Below, piece after piece: positions 42,876 through 50,314 of a stretch of DNA of 64,000 nucleotides. The translations under genes were made by a program, and so were the position numbers. Position 1 is the stretch's first letter. Each line of letters opens with the position of its first letter. The DNA is from Ardenticatenaceae bacterium. GTDB taxonomy: Bacteria > Chloroflexota > Anaerolineae > Promineifilales > Promineifilaceae. The notes beneath the pieces were generated by a model. The model was not told the origin of the DNA, searched no databases, and saw nothing but the letters and a program-made list of their open reading frames with translations. The stretch spans positions 62,001-126,000 of the forward strand of contig JACKBS010000004.1 of NCBI GenBank assembly GCA_020634435.1. The letters run 5' to 3'.

Positions 42876-42928
42876 TACAGTTTCTCCCCCGTAAACCTAC
42901 AGTTTTTCACCCACCACAACCACAGTTT
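42876..42928 (+). promoter_or_regulatory. three direct repeats TACAGTTT upstream of small ORF
   Basis: TACAGTTT at 42876-42883 and 42898-42905, and CACAGTTT at 42921-42928, spaced 22 and 23 bases. This is about two helical turns and suits a regulator binding along one DNA face. Confidence 0.4.
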
Positions 42929-42969
42929 CCTGTGGGGATTTGTGCTGCCGCTTCCCGTATGCTTGCAGC

Positions 42970-43197
42970 ATGATGAACGACAGCACAGGCAAGCACAGCC
43001 AGTACGAAATTGAAATTGAAGGTCATTTGGATGACCGCTGGCAGGAATGGTTTGAGGGGTTCACGCTCACGCGCACGGCAGACGGCCGTACCTTCCTCAC
43101 CGGCCCCATCCGCGACCAGGCAGCGCTGCACGGCGTGTTGAAAAAAATCAACAACCTGGGGCTGACGCTCATTTCAGTAAATCCCGTAAACCCGTAG
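42970..43197 (+). CDS. small hypothetical protein
   Basis: 75 residues (ATG at 42970 or 42973). MMNDSTGKHSQYEIEIEGHL, then DDRWQEWFEGFTL and a DQAALHGVLKKINNLGLTLI helix-strand end. Alternating strands and a helix suggest an alpha-beta sandwich. Its TAG stop belongs to the GTAGCC repeat at 43194. Many Chloroflexota have small genes of this type next to LuxR regulators, but I do not recognise a named family. Confidence 0.7.
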   Translation: MMNDSTGKHSQYEIEIEGHLDDRWQEWFEGFTLTRTADGRTFLTGPIRDQAALHGVLKKINNLGLTLISVNPVNP

Positions 43198-43240
43198 CCG
43201 CGCTTTCTTGCGCAAAACGCGGATTGGAATCCGCGGCTAC
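43194..43240. repeat. hairpin repeat, 'GTAGCCGCGC...GGCTAC' family, second copy
   Basis: Matches the copy at 8928-8978, with a shorter inner segment. Supplies the stop codon of the preceding gene. Confidence 0.8.
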
Positions 43241-43280
43241 ATAAAAATTTATTCATCAGAAAAGATAAGGAGATGGAAAC

Positions 43281-43976
43281 ATGACGAAATTACAGAAGTG
43301 GGGCGGCATGGCTGCCTTGTACGAAGCATTGGCCTACATCATTGGCTTTGTGGGCTTTATCGCTGTGGTGAACGTGGGCGGCATTGCCGACCCGCTGGAA
43401 AAGGTGGCGGCGATTGTAGAGAACCAGGGGCTGCTGACCGCCCTGCACCTGATTGTGTACGTGGCCTGGGGCGCAACGCTGGTGGTGCTCTCCATGGCGC
43501 TGCACGAACGATTGGATGGCAAACGATCTGCCTTAGCCCGCACTGCCACCGCTTTCGGCATCATCTGGGCCGTGCTGGTGATTGCCAGCGGCATGATTTA
43601 CAACGTCGGCATGGAAACCGTGACCGGTTTACACGCCATCAACCCGGACCAAGCGGCGACTGTTTGGCTGGCCATCGAATCTGTCTTTAACGGCTTAGGT
43701 GGCGGTGTGGAAGTGGTGGGTGGCATTTGGGTGCTGATGCTGAGTGTGGCTGGTTTGCGCAGCGGTAATTTTGGTCGCGCCTTCAACTATCTTGGCTACG
43801 TTGTGGGGGCTGCCGGTGTGGTTAGCGTGGTACCTGCCATTGCCGAAATTAGCGCCAGCATCTTTGGCCTGACCCAGATTGTCTGGTTTGCCTGGTTGGG
43901 TGTGGCGATGCTGAGAAGTGGGAAAACGGCCGTATCCGTCGAAAAATTCGTTCCCCAAACAAGCACATCTGCGTAA
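43281..43976 (+). CDS. DUF4386-like integral membrane protein
   Basis: 231 residues with six or so hydrophobic segments, e.g. EALAYIIGFVGFIAVVNVGG and TALHLIVYVAWGATLVVLSM. Glycine- and alanine-rich helices with a short charged loop HERLDGKRSAL match the DUF4386 pattern. It is the first of a run of small membrane proteins and hydrolases on the same strand. Function unknown. Confidence 0.8.
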   Translation: MTKLQKWGGMAALYEALAYIIGFVGFIAVVNVGGIADPLEKVAAIVENQGLLTALHLIVYVAWGATLVVLSMALHERLDGKRSALARTATAFGIIWAVLVIASGMIYNVGMETVTGLHAINPDQAATVWLAIESVFNGLGGGVEVVGGIWVLMLSVAGLRSGNFGRAFNYLGYVVGAAGVVSVVPAIAEISASIFGLTQIVWFAWLGVAMLRSGKTAVSVEKFVPQTSTSA

Positions 43977-43979
43977 ATA

Positions 43980-44036
43980 GTTGCGAGTGGTTAGTGGCTG
44001 GTACAAACAACTAACCACTAACCACCAGCCCCTAAG
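43980..44036. repeat. 'GTGGTTAGTGGC' inverted repeat
   Basis: GTTGCGAGTGGTTAGTGGCTGG then CTAACCACTAACCACCAGCC. Related to 10551-10604 and 60389-60470. Confidence 0.75.
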
Positions 44037-44047
44037 GAGAAAAAATC

Positions 44048-44515
44048 ATGAACCAACAAGCAATAACTCAACCCAAAAATGACCTGAGCAACATCTCATT
44101 CCAACAAAAAAGCACCGCACTTTCCTTGATTATCACCGGCAGCGCCACCGCCTACTACATTGCTAACATGTGGCCCATGCGCCCCATCGCCCTGGCCAAC
44201 GACATCATCCCGGCGGGCTTTGGCGGCCTGGTTTTGAACACGATTACCCTGATTATTCTGGCCCAGATTGTGCTGCAAATTGTGTTGGTGTTTGGCTCCG
44301 GCGTGGCCGCAGCCCCGACCGAGCACGAGAAAGTGGCCGCTCTAAAGGCCAAGCGGAACGCGTACGGCGTGCTGACCTTCGGTATTTTTGCCGCCATCGG
44401 CTCCGTGTTTTTGGAAGAATTGACCCCATTTTGCACGGCCAACCTGGCCATTCTGGGTTTTGCCCTGGCCGAAATGGTGAAATACGCCTCGCTGCTTTTT
44501 TACGCGCGGCGCTAA
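44048..44515 (+). CDS. hypothetical four-helix membrane protein
   Basis: 155 residues. After a polar N-terminus, hydrophobic segments TALSLIITGSATAYYIANMW, LVLNTITLIILAQIVLQIVL, AYGVLTFGIFAAIGSVF and LAILGFALAEMVKYASLLFY. A charged cytoplasmic loop (EHEKVAALKAKRNAYG) separates the halves. No recognised family. Confidence 0.8.
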   Translation: MNQQAITQPKNDLSNISFQQKSTALSLIITGSATAYYIANMWPMRPIALANDIIPAGFGGLVLNTITLIILAQIVLQIVLVFGSGVAAAPTEHEKVAALKAKRNAYGVLTFGIFAAIGSVFLEELTPFCTANLAILGFALAEMVKYASLLFYARR

Positions 44516-44525
44516 ACCCCGTTTT

Positions 44526-44553
44526 GTAGAGACGTAGCATGCTACGTCTCTAC
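44526..44553. repeat. REP-like 28-bp palindrome, variant arms
   Basis: GTAG-AGACGTA-GCATGC-TACGTCT-CTAC. It has the same GTAG, GCATGC and CTAC as the RAYT-associated copies but unrelated arms. Confidence 0.85.
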
Positions 44554-44582
44554 AAAACGCCTCTACATTAAGGAAAAACCTC

Positions 44583-45578
44583 ATGAAAAAGTTCTGGCGC
44601 ATTGCCCTGATTTCTACGGCCGTTTCCATCATTATCTATTTTGGTGCAGCACTTATTCTCACCTTTTGGCCCGCTGACTTAACCTTCGCCGTGGATCCGT
44701 TTCCGGTGGCCGAGCACAGCGACGCCGAGTTTACGCCGCAGCAGTACACCATGCGCGACGGCACAACTTTGTTCGCCCGGCAGTTTGAGGCAAATTCTGA
44801 CGATACGATTCTGCTGCTGCACGGGGTGACTTCCGACAGCGGGGCGTTCAACGGCAGTGCCCAGATGCTGCGCGAGATCAGCGGTGCGGAAGTGATTACG
44901 CTCGATTTGCGCGGTCATGGGCAATCCGGCGGCACAGCGGGTGACGTGGATTACATCGGTCAGTACGAGGCTGACGTGGCGGATGTGGTGGCAGCGATTC
45001 GGGCGGAGAAGCCAAACGGCCGTCTCATTCTGGCGGGTCACTCGATGGGCGGCGGCATTGCACTACGCTTTGCTCAACTCGAAGAGCACCCGGCGGTGGA
45101 CGCCTACCTGATGTTTGCGCCGCACCTGGGCAGCGACGCGCCCACCATGCCGCAGCCGGACCCGGGCAATCCAGCCGCCGCCGAGGCCGCCGCCGCCTAC
45201 TCGCAGCTCAACGTGCCGCGCCTGATTGGGCTGATCATGCTCAACAATGTGGGCATCACCGGGCTGAACCACCTGGACACGCTCTTTTTCAACCTGACGG
45301 ACGCGGTGACCCACGTCTACAGCTTTGGCGCGACGGTGAACACGTCACCCACCCAATATGCGGAGGCATTAACGGCCGTTGACGCGCCGATGCTCGTCGT
45401 GGTTGGCAGCAACGATGAAGCATTTGTGGCGGGGGAATTTGAAACGGCCGTAACCCAATACAGCAGCGGCGAAGTCCACGTCATCGACGGCGAAAACCAC
45501 AACAGCATTGTGGAAAGCGCTGCGGCGCTGGCGATTGTTGAGGCGTGGCTTGGCGGAACGGTAATTAGTGAACAGTAA
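44583..45578 (+). CDS. membrane-anchored alpha/beta hydrolase
   Basis: 331 residues. N-terminal anchor helix (IALISTAVSIIIYFGAALIL), then a monoglyceride-lipase-like core: LLLHGVTSDSGAFNG, LDLRGHGQSGG, nucleophile in LAGHSMGGGIALRF, acid in GSNDEAFV, His in DGENHNSIV. Paralogue of the enzyme at 46772, with shared MLNN(V/I)GI and HLGS/FLKY regions. The C-terminus GTVISEQ is encoded by the following GGTAATCGG repeat. Faces the periplasm or outer membrane leaflet; substrate unknown. Confidence 0.88.
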   Translation: MKKFWRIALISTAVSIIIYFGAALILTFWPADLTFAVDPFPVAEHSDAEFTPQQYTMRDGTTLFARQFEANSDDTILLLHGVTSDSGAFNGSAQMLREISGAEVITLDLRGHGQSGGTAGDVDYIGQYEADVADVVAAIRAEKPNGRLILAGHSMGGGIALRFAQLEEHPAVDAYLMFAPHLGSDAPTMPQPDPGNPAAAEAAAAYSQLNVPRLIGLIMLNNVGITGLNHLDTLFFNLTDAVTHVYSFGATVNTSPTQYAEALTAVDAPMLVVVGSNDEAFVAGEFETAVTQYSSGEVHVIDGENHNSIVESAAALAIVEAWLGGTVISEQ

Positions 45579-45646
45579 TCGGTAATCAGTAATCGGTGGT
45601 CGGTAATCCGATAACCGTTTACCGATAACCGATAACAGAAAAAAGG
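45570..45646. repeat. 'GGTAATCAGTAATCGG' repeat
   Basis: CAGTAATCGGTAATCAGTAATCGG then CCGATAACCGTTTACCGATAACC. It overlaps the 3' end of the hydrolase gene. Confidence 0.7.
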
Positions 45647-45654
45647 GAATTAAA

Positions 45655-46683
45655 ATGAAATCAAGCAATCGTGTACTTAAAATTGTTGGATTTAGTTTGT
45701 TAGGAATTATTGGATTGGTCATCGTGGTGGTCATGGGCTTCTTTGTGGCCACCAGCGGCAGCTACAGCGTGCCCGCCACGGTGGAAGATGACCCTACGCT
45801 GCCCAGTGTCACCATCGACGGCGTTACGTTTCATGCCGAAACGTTTGGCGACCCGAGCGACCCGGTGGTGGTTGTGGTGCACGGCGGGCCAGGCGGCGAT
45901 TATGGCTACCTGCTTAATCTGCACGCGCTGGAAGATGATTATTACGTCGTCTTCTACGACCAACGGGGCGCGGGCTTGTCTTCGCGCGTCTCCGCCGACG
46001 AGCTGACGCTGCAATCGTCAATGGACGATTTGCACCGGATTGTGACCCATTACGGCGGCGGCGAGCCGGTGCGCCTGATTGGCCACTCCTGGGGCGCGAT
46101 GCTGGCGGCGGCTTACGTGGGGCAGCATCCAGACAGCGTGACGCAGGTGGTCCTGGCGGAGCCGGGGGCGATGGACAACGCTGGGCTGGAACGGTTCAAC
46201 GCGCGGCAGGTGGCATCGCTGCGCAGCGCCGATTACTACAAACTGCTGGTGCCTACCATCTTCGAGTCGCTGCGGCTGGACGGGCCAGACAACCAGGCGC
46301 AGGTGGATTACATCTATGGCAAGATGTCAGCCAACTTTGTGAATACGGCCGCTTCCGGCTACCAGTGTGAGGGTGAGATGGTAACGGCCGTTGTGCCAGA
46401 CGTTCCTGTCCCGCCCAGCCGCTTTGGCACGACGGCGTACCAAACCCTGTTTGGCATCGAAAATGATTTGTCACCCATTGCTGACAACGCGGGCAACTTC
46501 CAGGGCGACGTGTTGTTTATCGCCTCGGAATGCAACAGCTTCATCGGCGTGGATTTCCAGCGGGAGCAAATGCAGCATTTTCCGCAGGCGGAACTGGCCG
46601 TCATTGCTGACGTCGGGCACGAGATGTTTGGCGAGAATCCAGCTGCGAGTTTGGCGGCGGTGCGGGAATTTTTTGGGGAGTGA
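45655..46683 (+). CDS. proline iminopeptidase-like alpha/beta hydrolase
   Basis: 342 residues. A membrane anchor (VGFSLLGIIGLVIVVVMGFF) precedes an S33-type core: VVVHGGPGGDYGYLL, FYDQRGAGLSSR, the elbow IGHSWGAMLAAAY, and a histidine in VGHEMFGE. The HGGPGG and DQRGAG motifs typify prolyl aminopeptidases and relatives. Different subfamily from its flanking hydrolases. Confidence 0.88.
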   Translation: MKSSNRVLKIVGFSLLGIIGLVIVVVMGFFVATSGSYSVPATVEDDPTLPSVTIDGVTFHAETFGDPSDPVVVVVHGGPGGDYGYLLNLHALEDDYYVVFYDQRGAGLSSRVSADELTLQSSMDDLHRIVTHYGGGEPVRLIGHSWGAMLAAAYVGQHPDSVTQVVLAEPGAMDNAGLERFNARQVASLRSADYYKLLVPTIFESLRLDGPDNQAQVDYIYGKMSANFVNTAASGYQCEGEMVTAVVPDVPVPPSRFGTTAYQTLFGIENDLSPIADNAGNFQGDVLFIASECNSFIGVDFQREQMQHFPQAELAVIADVGHEMFGENPAASLAAVREFFGE

Positions 46684-46686
46684 TTT

Positions 46687-46746
46687 TAACCCTCTCCCTA
46701 CGAGGGAGAGGGAGCCAGTTCCCTCCCCCTGTCAGGGGGAGGGTTA
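46687..46746. repeat. 'CCCTCTCCC' double hairpin repeat
   Basis: CCCTCTCCCTACGAGGGAGAGGG and CCCTCCCCCTGTCAGGGGGAGGG, with an outer pair TAACCCTC/GAGGGTTA. It is between two hydrolase genes. Confidence 0.75.
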
Positions 46747-46771
46747 GGGTGGGGGTATTAGGAACACGATC

Positions 46772-47815
46772 ATGAAACAAGTTGGCAAATTTTTACTCAT
46801 TTCAGTGGCGATTTATTTGTTGGGTGCGGCCGTTCTCATCACTACCGACCGCCCAAGCAGCATTGTGAGCGCCGACGAACCCATCGCGTTCGAAGCGCTC
46901 ACCGAGGCAGATTACGACGAGATGCCCGAGCTGCAACCGTACACTGCGCGTGACGGTGTGGAACTTAGCTATCGTTTGTACGAGAGCGCTCATTTTCCCG
47001 GAAACTCCGAGTTTCCGGGAAAATCCCAGACCCCGATTCTGATTTTATTGCACGGCTCTGGCTGGCACAGCATGCAGTTTTATCCGCTGGCTAGCACTTT
47101 GAGCGCGGGCGGCGTGGCTACCGTAGTCACGCCAGACCTGCGCGGGCACGGCTTCAACCCGGCAACGCGCGGTGATGTGGCCTACATCGGCCAGCTTGAG
47201 GATGATTTAGCTGACCTGATTGCCATCCTCGAACCGCAATTTCCCGGCGCGCCGATCATAATCGGCGGGCATTCCTCCGGGGGAGGGCTGGCGATTCGCT
47301 TTGCGGGTGGTGAGTACGGCGACTTGGCCGACGGCTATCTGCTGCTGGCTCCGTTCCTGAAGTACAACGCACCGACCACGCGACCCAACTCCGGCGGCTG
47401 GGCACGGCCGAATTCGCGCCGCATTGCCGGGCTGACGATGCTCAACAATATCGGTATCCATTGGTTCGATGGGCTGACGGTGATTCAGTTTGCCATGCCG
47501 CAAAACGTGCTGGATGGTCCGCTAAGCGATAGCGCGACAACGGCATACAGCCATCGGTTGAATAGTTCATTTGCGCCGCGGGGGAAATACGGCCGTGATC
47601 TCACCGTCATGACCCAACCCTTCCTGCTGGTGGCTGGCCTAGATGATGAAGCATTCATCGCTGAGCAGTACGAGCCGACGATTAGCGAATACACGGATTC
47701 CGGCAGCTACGTGTTGTTGCCCGACACCGGCCACATCGACCTGCTGACATCGCCTGACCTGGCGGCTGTCGTTACTAATTGGATTGGTCAATGGGACGCA
47801 GATGAACGCGGATAA
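46772..47815 (+). CDS. alpha/beta hydrolase with in-frame hairpin repeat
   Basis: 347 residues. Membrane anchor LLISVAIYLLGAAVLITT; hydrolase core with ILLHGSGWHSMQFY, PDLRGHGFNPAT, nucleophile in IGGHSSGGGLAIRF, acid region GLDDEAFI and His in PDTGHIDLL. Compared with its paralogue at 44583, it has an extra HFPGNSEFPGKS stretch exactly where the 33-bp hairpin repeat (46992-47024) sits in frame, before the first core strand. The insertion is in a surface loop and probably tolerated. Confidence 0.88.
   Translation: MKQVGKFLLISVAIYLLGAAVLITTDRPSSIVSADEPIAFEALTEADYDEMPELQPYTARDGVELSYRLYESAHFPGNSEFPGKSQTPILILLHGSGWHSMQFYPLASTLSAGGVATVVTPDLRGHGFNPATRGDVAYIGQLEDDLADLIAILEPQFPGAPIIIGGHSSGGGLAIRFAGGEYGDLADGYLLLAPFLKYNAPTTRPNSGGWARPNSRRIAGLTMLNNIGIHWFDGLTVIQFAMPQNVLDGPLSDSATTAYSHRLNSSFAPRGKYGRDLTVMTQPFLLVAGLDDEAFIAEQYEPTISEYTDSGSYVLLPDTGHIDLLTSPDLAAVVTNWIGQWDADERG
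46992..47024. repeat. 33-bp hairpin repeat, coding copy
   Basis: ATTTTCCCGGAAACT-CCG-AGTTTCCGGGAAAAT, 15-bp perfect stem, eleven codons in frame. The other copy is at 37960-37992. Confidence 0.9.
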
Positions 47816-47828
47816 ACGCAGATTTTTT

Positions 47829-47856
47829 GTAGGACAATAGCATGCTATTGTCCTAC
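47829..47856. repeat. REP-like 28-bp palindrome, variant arms
   Basis: GTAG-GACAATA-GCATGC-TATTGTC-CTAC. Third arm type with the constant GTAG, GCATGC and CTAC parts. Confidence 0.85.
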
Positions 47857-47946
47857 AAGATTGGACCAATTTTGTACGGTATCTGAGTTAAGCAAACCAT
47901 GTTCGTAAATTGGTCCAATCTCAACTCAGAAAATAGGAGAAGAATT

Positions 47947-48357
47947 ATGACTTATCTTTCAAAACCAAACTTTGTACAGTTTTCAGCCAATATCGCTACG
48001 GCACTGTTTGCCGTTTTTATTGTGGTGCATATTTCGGCAGCGGCGGGCATTTTCCCAGTGTCTATGCTGTGGGGCGGACGGCAGACGGAGCTGACCCTGA
48101 CGATACGGTTGACAAGCGTGGTGGCGGTGGTGCTATTGGGTGCCTTCATTTACATCATTCGTTATCGAGCGGGGCTGGTGGGCAGCATGCCGCCGCCAAC
48201 GGCCGTTCGCATCGCTGCCTGGGTGGTAACGGGCTACTTGGCGCTAAACACGCTGGGCAACTTTGCTTCGGCTAGTTCAGTAGAGCGCTTTCTGTTTGGC
48301 CCATTAACGATTTTGATGACGGCCGTTTGCCTGATTGTGGCGTCAAGTAACAATTAA
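47947..48357 (+). CDS. small integral membrane protein
   Basis: 136 residues (ATG at 47947, AGGAG upstream). Four hydrophobic segments: FSANIATALFAVFIVVHISAA, VVAVVLLGAFIYIIRYRAG, RIAAWVVTGYLALNTLGNF and FGPLTILMTAVCLIVASS. Same strand and spacing as the neighbouring membrane proteins. Unknown role. Confidence 0.8.
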   Translation: MTYLSKPNFVQFSANIATALFAVFIVVHISAAAGIFPVSMLWGGRQTELTLTIRLTSVVAVVLLGAFIYIIRYRAGLVGSMPPPTAVRIAAWVVTGYLALNTLGNFASASSVERFLFGPLTILMTAVCLIVASSNN

Positions 48358-48379
48358 ATTCATAAAAGGAGTGAACACC

Positions 48380-48847
48380 ATGCGTAAATTAATGGTTTTT
48401 TGGGGATTGATCCTGATTTTGGCCGCGTGCGGAGGTGAAGCGGAAACCGCCCCTTCGGCTAGCTCAGGGCAAGCTATTCCGCCCAAAGCCGAGCAAATTA
48501 TATGTACGGCCGCTTACCGCAGCAGCGTCGAGGTGGGCATCGAGCGCGAAGAAACGCTTACCTTCAGCGATGTAGACGATGAGCAGTCAATTGCTTTTGC
48601 TGACATGACGTTCCACGCTGCTTACCGCACTGGCGCGGCCGACAACGAGCGTAATTTGCGGGTGTGGGTGACGGATGCAGCGGATACGGCCGTTTACCAC
48701 ACAACCCTCTTCCAGCTAGTGCCTAACAGTGGTCCGCAAGATCAGTTTGTGGGTGGACATGGCTTCACCGGGCTGAACTACAGCTATGCCCCGGACTCCA
48801 CGGCCGAACTCCAATATTGGTGCGCGGTTGAAGCTGCCGGGCAGTAA
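48380..48847 (+). CDS. lipoprotein
   Basis: 155 residues from the ATG at 48380 (AAAGGAG upstream). A lipobox LILAACG follows MRKLMVFWG, so the mature protein starts at a lipidated Cys. Serine/alanine-rich linker, then a mostly beta domain (FADMTFHAAYRTGAAD, LRVWVTDAADTAVYHTT) with two cysteines (CTAAY and WCAVE) that could form a disulfide. Cell-surface protein of unknown function. Confidence 0.82.
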   Translation: MRKLMVFWGLILILAACGGEAETAPSASSGQAIPPKAEQIICTAAYRSSVEVGIEREETLTFSDVDDEQSIAFADMTFHAAYRTGAADNERNLRVWVTDAADTAVYHTTLFQLVPNSGPQDQFVGGHGFTGLNYSYAPDSTAELQYWCAVEAAGQ

Positions 48848-48853
48848 ATAGTG

Positions 48854-48880
48854 GGCCGCGATGGTGTCACCATCGCGGCC
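48854..48880. terminator. convergent hairpin
   Basis: GGCCGCGATGGT-GTC-ACCATCGCGGCC, perfect 12-bp stem between convergent genes. It lacks a T-tract, so termination is only likely. Confidence 0.55.
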
Positions 48881-48887
48881 TGTTGCG

Positions 48888-49286
48888 TTAGCTGCCCAGG
48901 GCTGGTGATAAGTCCTGGGATTTTGGTCGCCACAGGGTGAGCAAAATGATAAACAGCGTGGCGTTGAACATGGGGAAGCCAGAGAGCGCCAGGCCAACCA
49001 CGCCCGTTGCCGTGTAGAAAATCCCCACTGCCAAATCAATCACCTGAATCAAAATCATGTTGTTAATCCAAAAAAGATGCTTTTCCGGGGCACGGGCGAT
49101 GTAAAACATGCCCACGCCGTAGGCCAAGAAGCGAGCGGCTAACATGCCCAACGGGTAAGCGATGTCTGCCGCTGGTGTCGTGTGCCCCATCAGCGCCAAA
49201 AATTGCAGGGGAGCAATGAGGTACAGCAAGCCTAAGACAAGCTGCACCACACCAATGAGGGTCAAAAGTACGTTTAATTTTTTCAT
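48888..49286 (-). CDS. membrane protein in the Rrf2-regulated gene pair
   Basis: 132 residues from the ATG at 49286 (AAGGAG upstream). About four hydrophobic segments, e.g. LNVLLTLIGVVQLVLGLLYLI and FNATLFIILLTLW. A DoxX-like or DUF fold is possible but not distinct. Its promoter carries a palindrome (49326-49350) like the one in front of the Rrf2 gene, so it is probably an Rrf2 target. Confidence 0.8.
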   Translation of the reverse strand: MKKLNVLLTLIGVVQLVLGLLYLIAPLQFLALMGHTTPAADIAYPLGMLAARFLAYGVGMFYIARAPEKHLFWINNMILIQVIDLAVGIFYTATGVVGLALSGFPMFNATLFIILLTLWRPKSQDLSPALGS

Positions 49287-49325
49287 GGTTCTGTCTCCTT
49301 TTGTGTGAACCTGATTTAATAAATA

Positions 49326-49350
49326 AACTATATATAAATAATATATAGTT
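49326..49350 (-). promoter_or_regulatory. AT-rich palindrome, candidate Rrf2 operator
   Basis: AACTATATATAAATAATATATAGTT, near-perfect dyad. It lies between the -10 region and the start of the 48888 gene. Confidence 0.6.
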
Positions 49351-49364
49351 ATGTGCAAAAAAAT

Positions 49365-49796
49365 TTATGGCGCGTTGATCCCGGTCAATAATTCAGCAAT
49401 GGTGGTTTGGCTGAGCTGGTTTTTCATGGCGGTTTCGGCGTCATTCAAAATAGAGAGCACGGCTTGCTGGGCGCGAGTGGGCTTTTCACCCGTCACCCGC
49501 AGCTCAAAATCATGCCGAAACATCGGTTTACCCGTTTCGACAGCCGCAAAAATGTCCAGAATGGTGACGTTGGCTGGGGGCAGGGCCAGGCGCACGCCGC
49601 CTTTGGCTCCTTCCCGCGTTTCGATGATGCCCGCACTGGCCAAATTGCCTAGAATTTTTACGGCCGTTGGCCGGGCAATATTCAGCGAATCAGAGATTTC
49701 CTTGGTGGGCACAAAGTCGTAAAACCCTTGGTCCACCTTATCCCCGACGAATAACACCGTCATGATTGCCTGCGAAAATGCCAACGAATAGCTCAT
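49365..49796 (-). CDS. Rrf2-family transcriptional regulator
   Basis: 143 residues from the ATG at 49796; the TTG at 49823 is an alternative. The wing-helix pattern matches Rrf2: SLAFSQAIMTVLFVGDKV, FVPTKEISDSLNIARPTAVKIL, and GAKGGVRLALPPANVTILDIFAAVE. There are no cysteines, so no iron-sulfur cluster of IscR or NsrR type; it would sense something else (CymR-like). Palindromes at its own promoter and before 48888 suggest autoregulation and control of that gene. Confidence 0.88.
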   Translation of the reverse strand: MSYSLAFSQAIMTVLFVGDKVDQGFYDFVPTKEISDSLNIARPTAVKILGNLASAGIIETREGAKGGVRLALPPANVTILDIFAAVETGKPMFRHDFELRVTGEKPTRAQQAVLSILNDAETAMKNQLSQTTIAELLTGINAP

Positions 49797-49827
49797 TACT
49801 TCAATTGCCTTTGTTTTAATCAACTAA

Positions 49828-49848
49828 CTAAATATATATTATATTTAG
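49828..49848 (-). promoter_or_regulatory. AT-rich palindrome, candidate Rrf2 autoregulatory operator
   Basis: CTAAATATATATTATATTTAG at the Rrf2 promoter, similar to the site at 49326. Confidence 0.6.
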
Positions 49849-49904
49849 ATTATTTATTTGTCAAGCGGCAATTTCACAAATTTCTAAATTGGGTGAGGGC
49901 CTCG

Positions 49905-49910
49905 TATAAT
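49905..49910 (+). promoter_or_regulatory. -10 TATAAT of the VOC gene
   Basis: Perfect hexamer 20 bases before the ATG; GGAGGT lies between. Confidence 0.5.
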
Positions 49911-49929
49911 GCCGCCTTGGAGGTAGGCA

Positions 49930-50298
49930 ATGAAAACGACAGGCTTAATCGAAATTATTGTGTATGTGGCGGATATGGAATCCCAAGTCCGTTTTTATCG
50001 CGACGTGTTTGGGTTAGCGGTGACTTATCCCACCGGGCTGGACAGCTATGCGGATCAATTTTGGGTGACGCTGGACGCGGGTGGGGCGGTGCTGGCGCTG
50101 CACGGTGGGGGGCAGGGCCGATTGGGTGCGGACACGCCTAAAATTGTGTTTGGCGTGGCGGATATTCATGCCGCGCGGGCCGAGCTGGTGGCCAAAGGTG
50201 TCAGCGTTGCCGAAATTCGCGCGGCCGCTCCTGGCGTGTGGGTGTGTGATGGGCATGACCCGGAAGGAAACCCATTCTCCATTGAGAGCCATGAGTGA
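49930..50298 (+). CDS. VOC (glyoxalase/bleomycin resistance) family protein
   Basis: 122 residues. Two beta-alpha-beta-beta-beta modules: IEIIVYVADMESQVRFYRDVFGLAV and KIVFGVADIHAARAELVAKGV, ending DPEGNPFSIESHE with the metal-ligand Glu position. Metal-dependent lyase, dioxygenase or binding protein; the substrate cannot be inferred. GGAGG precedes the ATG. Confidence 0.9.
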   Translation: MKTTGLIEIIVYVADMESQVRFYRDVFGLAVTYPTGLDSYADQFWVTLDAGGAVLALHGGGQGRLGADTPKIVFGVADIHAARAELVAKGVSVAEIRAAAPGVWVCDGHDPEGNPFSIESHE

Positions 50299-50314
50299 GC
50301 GCAACGGCACCCTT

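Noticed and set aside
48854..48880. Fluoride-type riboswitch from GATGGTGT
   Set aside because: Only a perfect hairpin between convergent gene ends; nothing else of the riboswitch is present.
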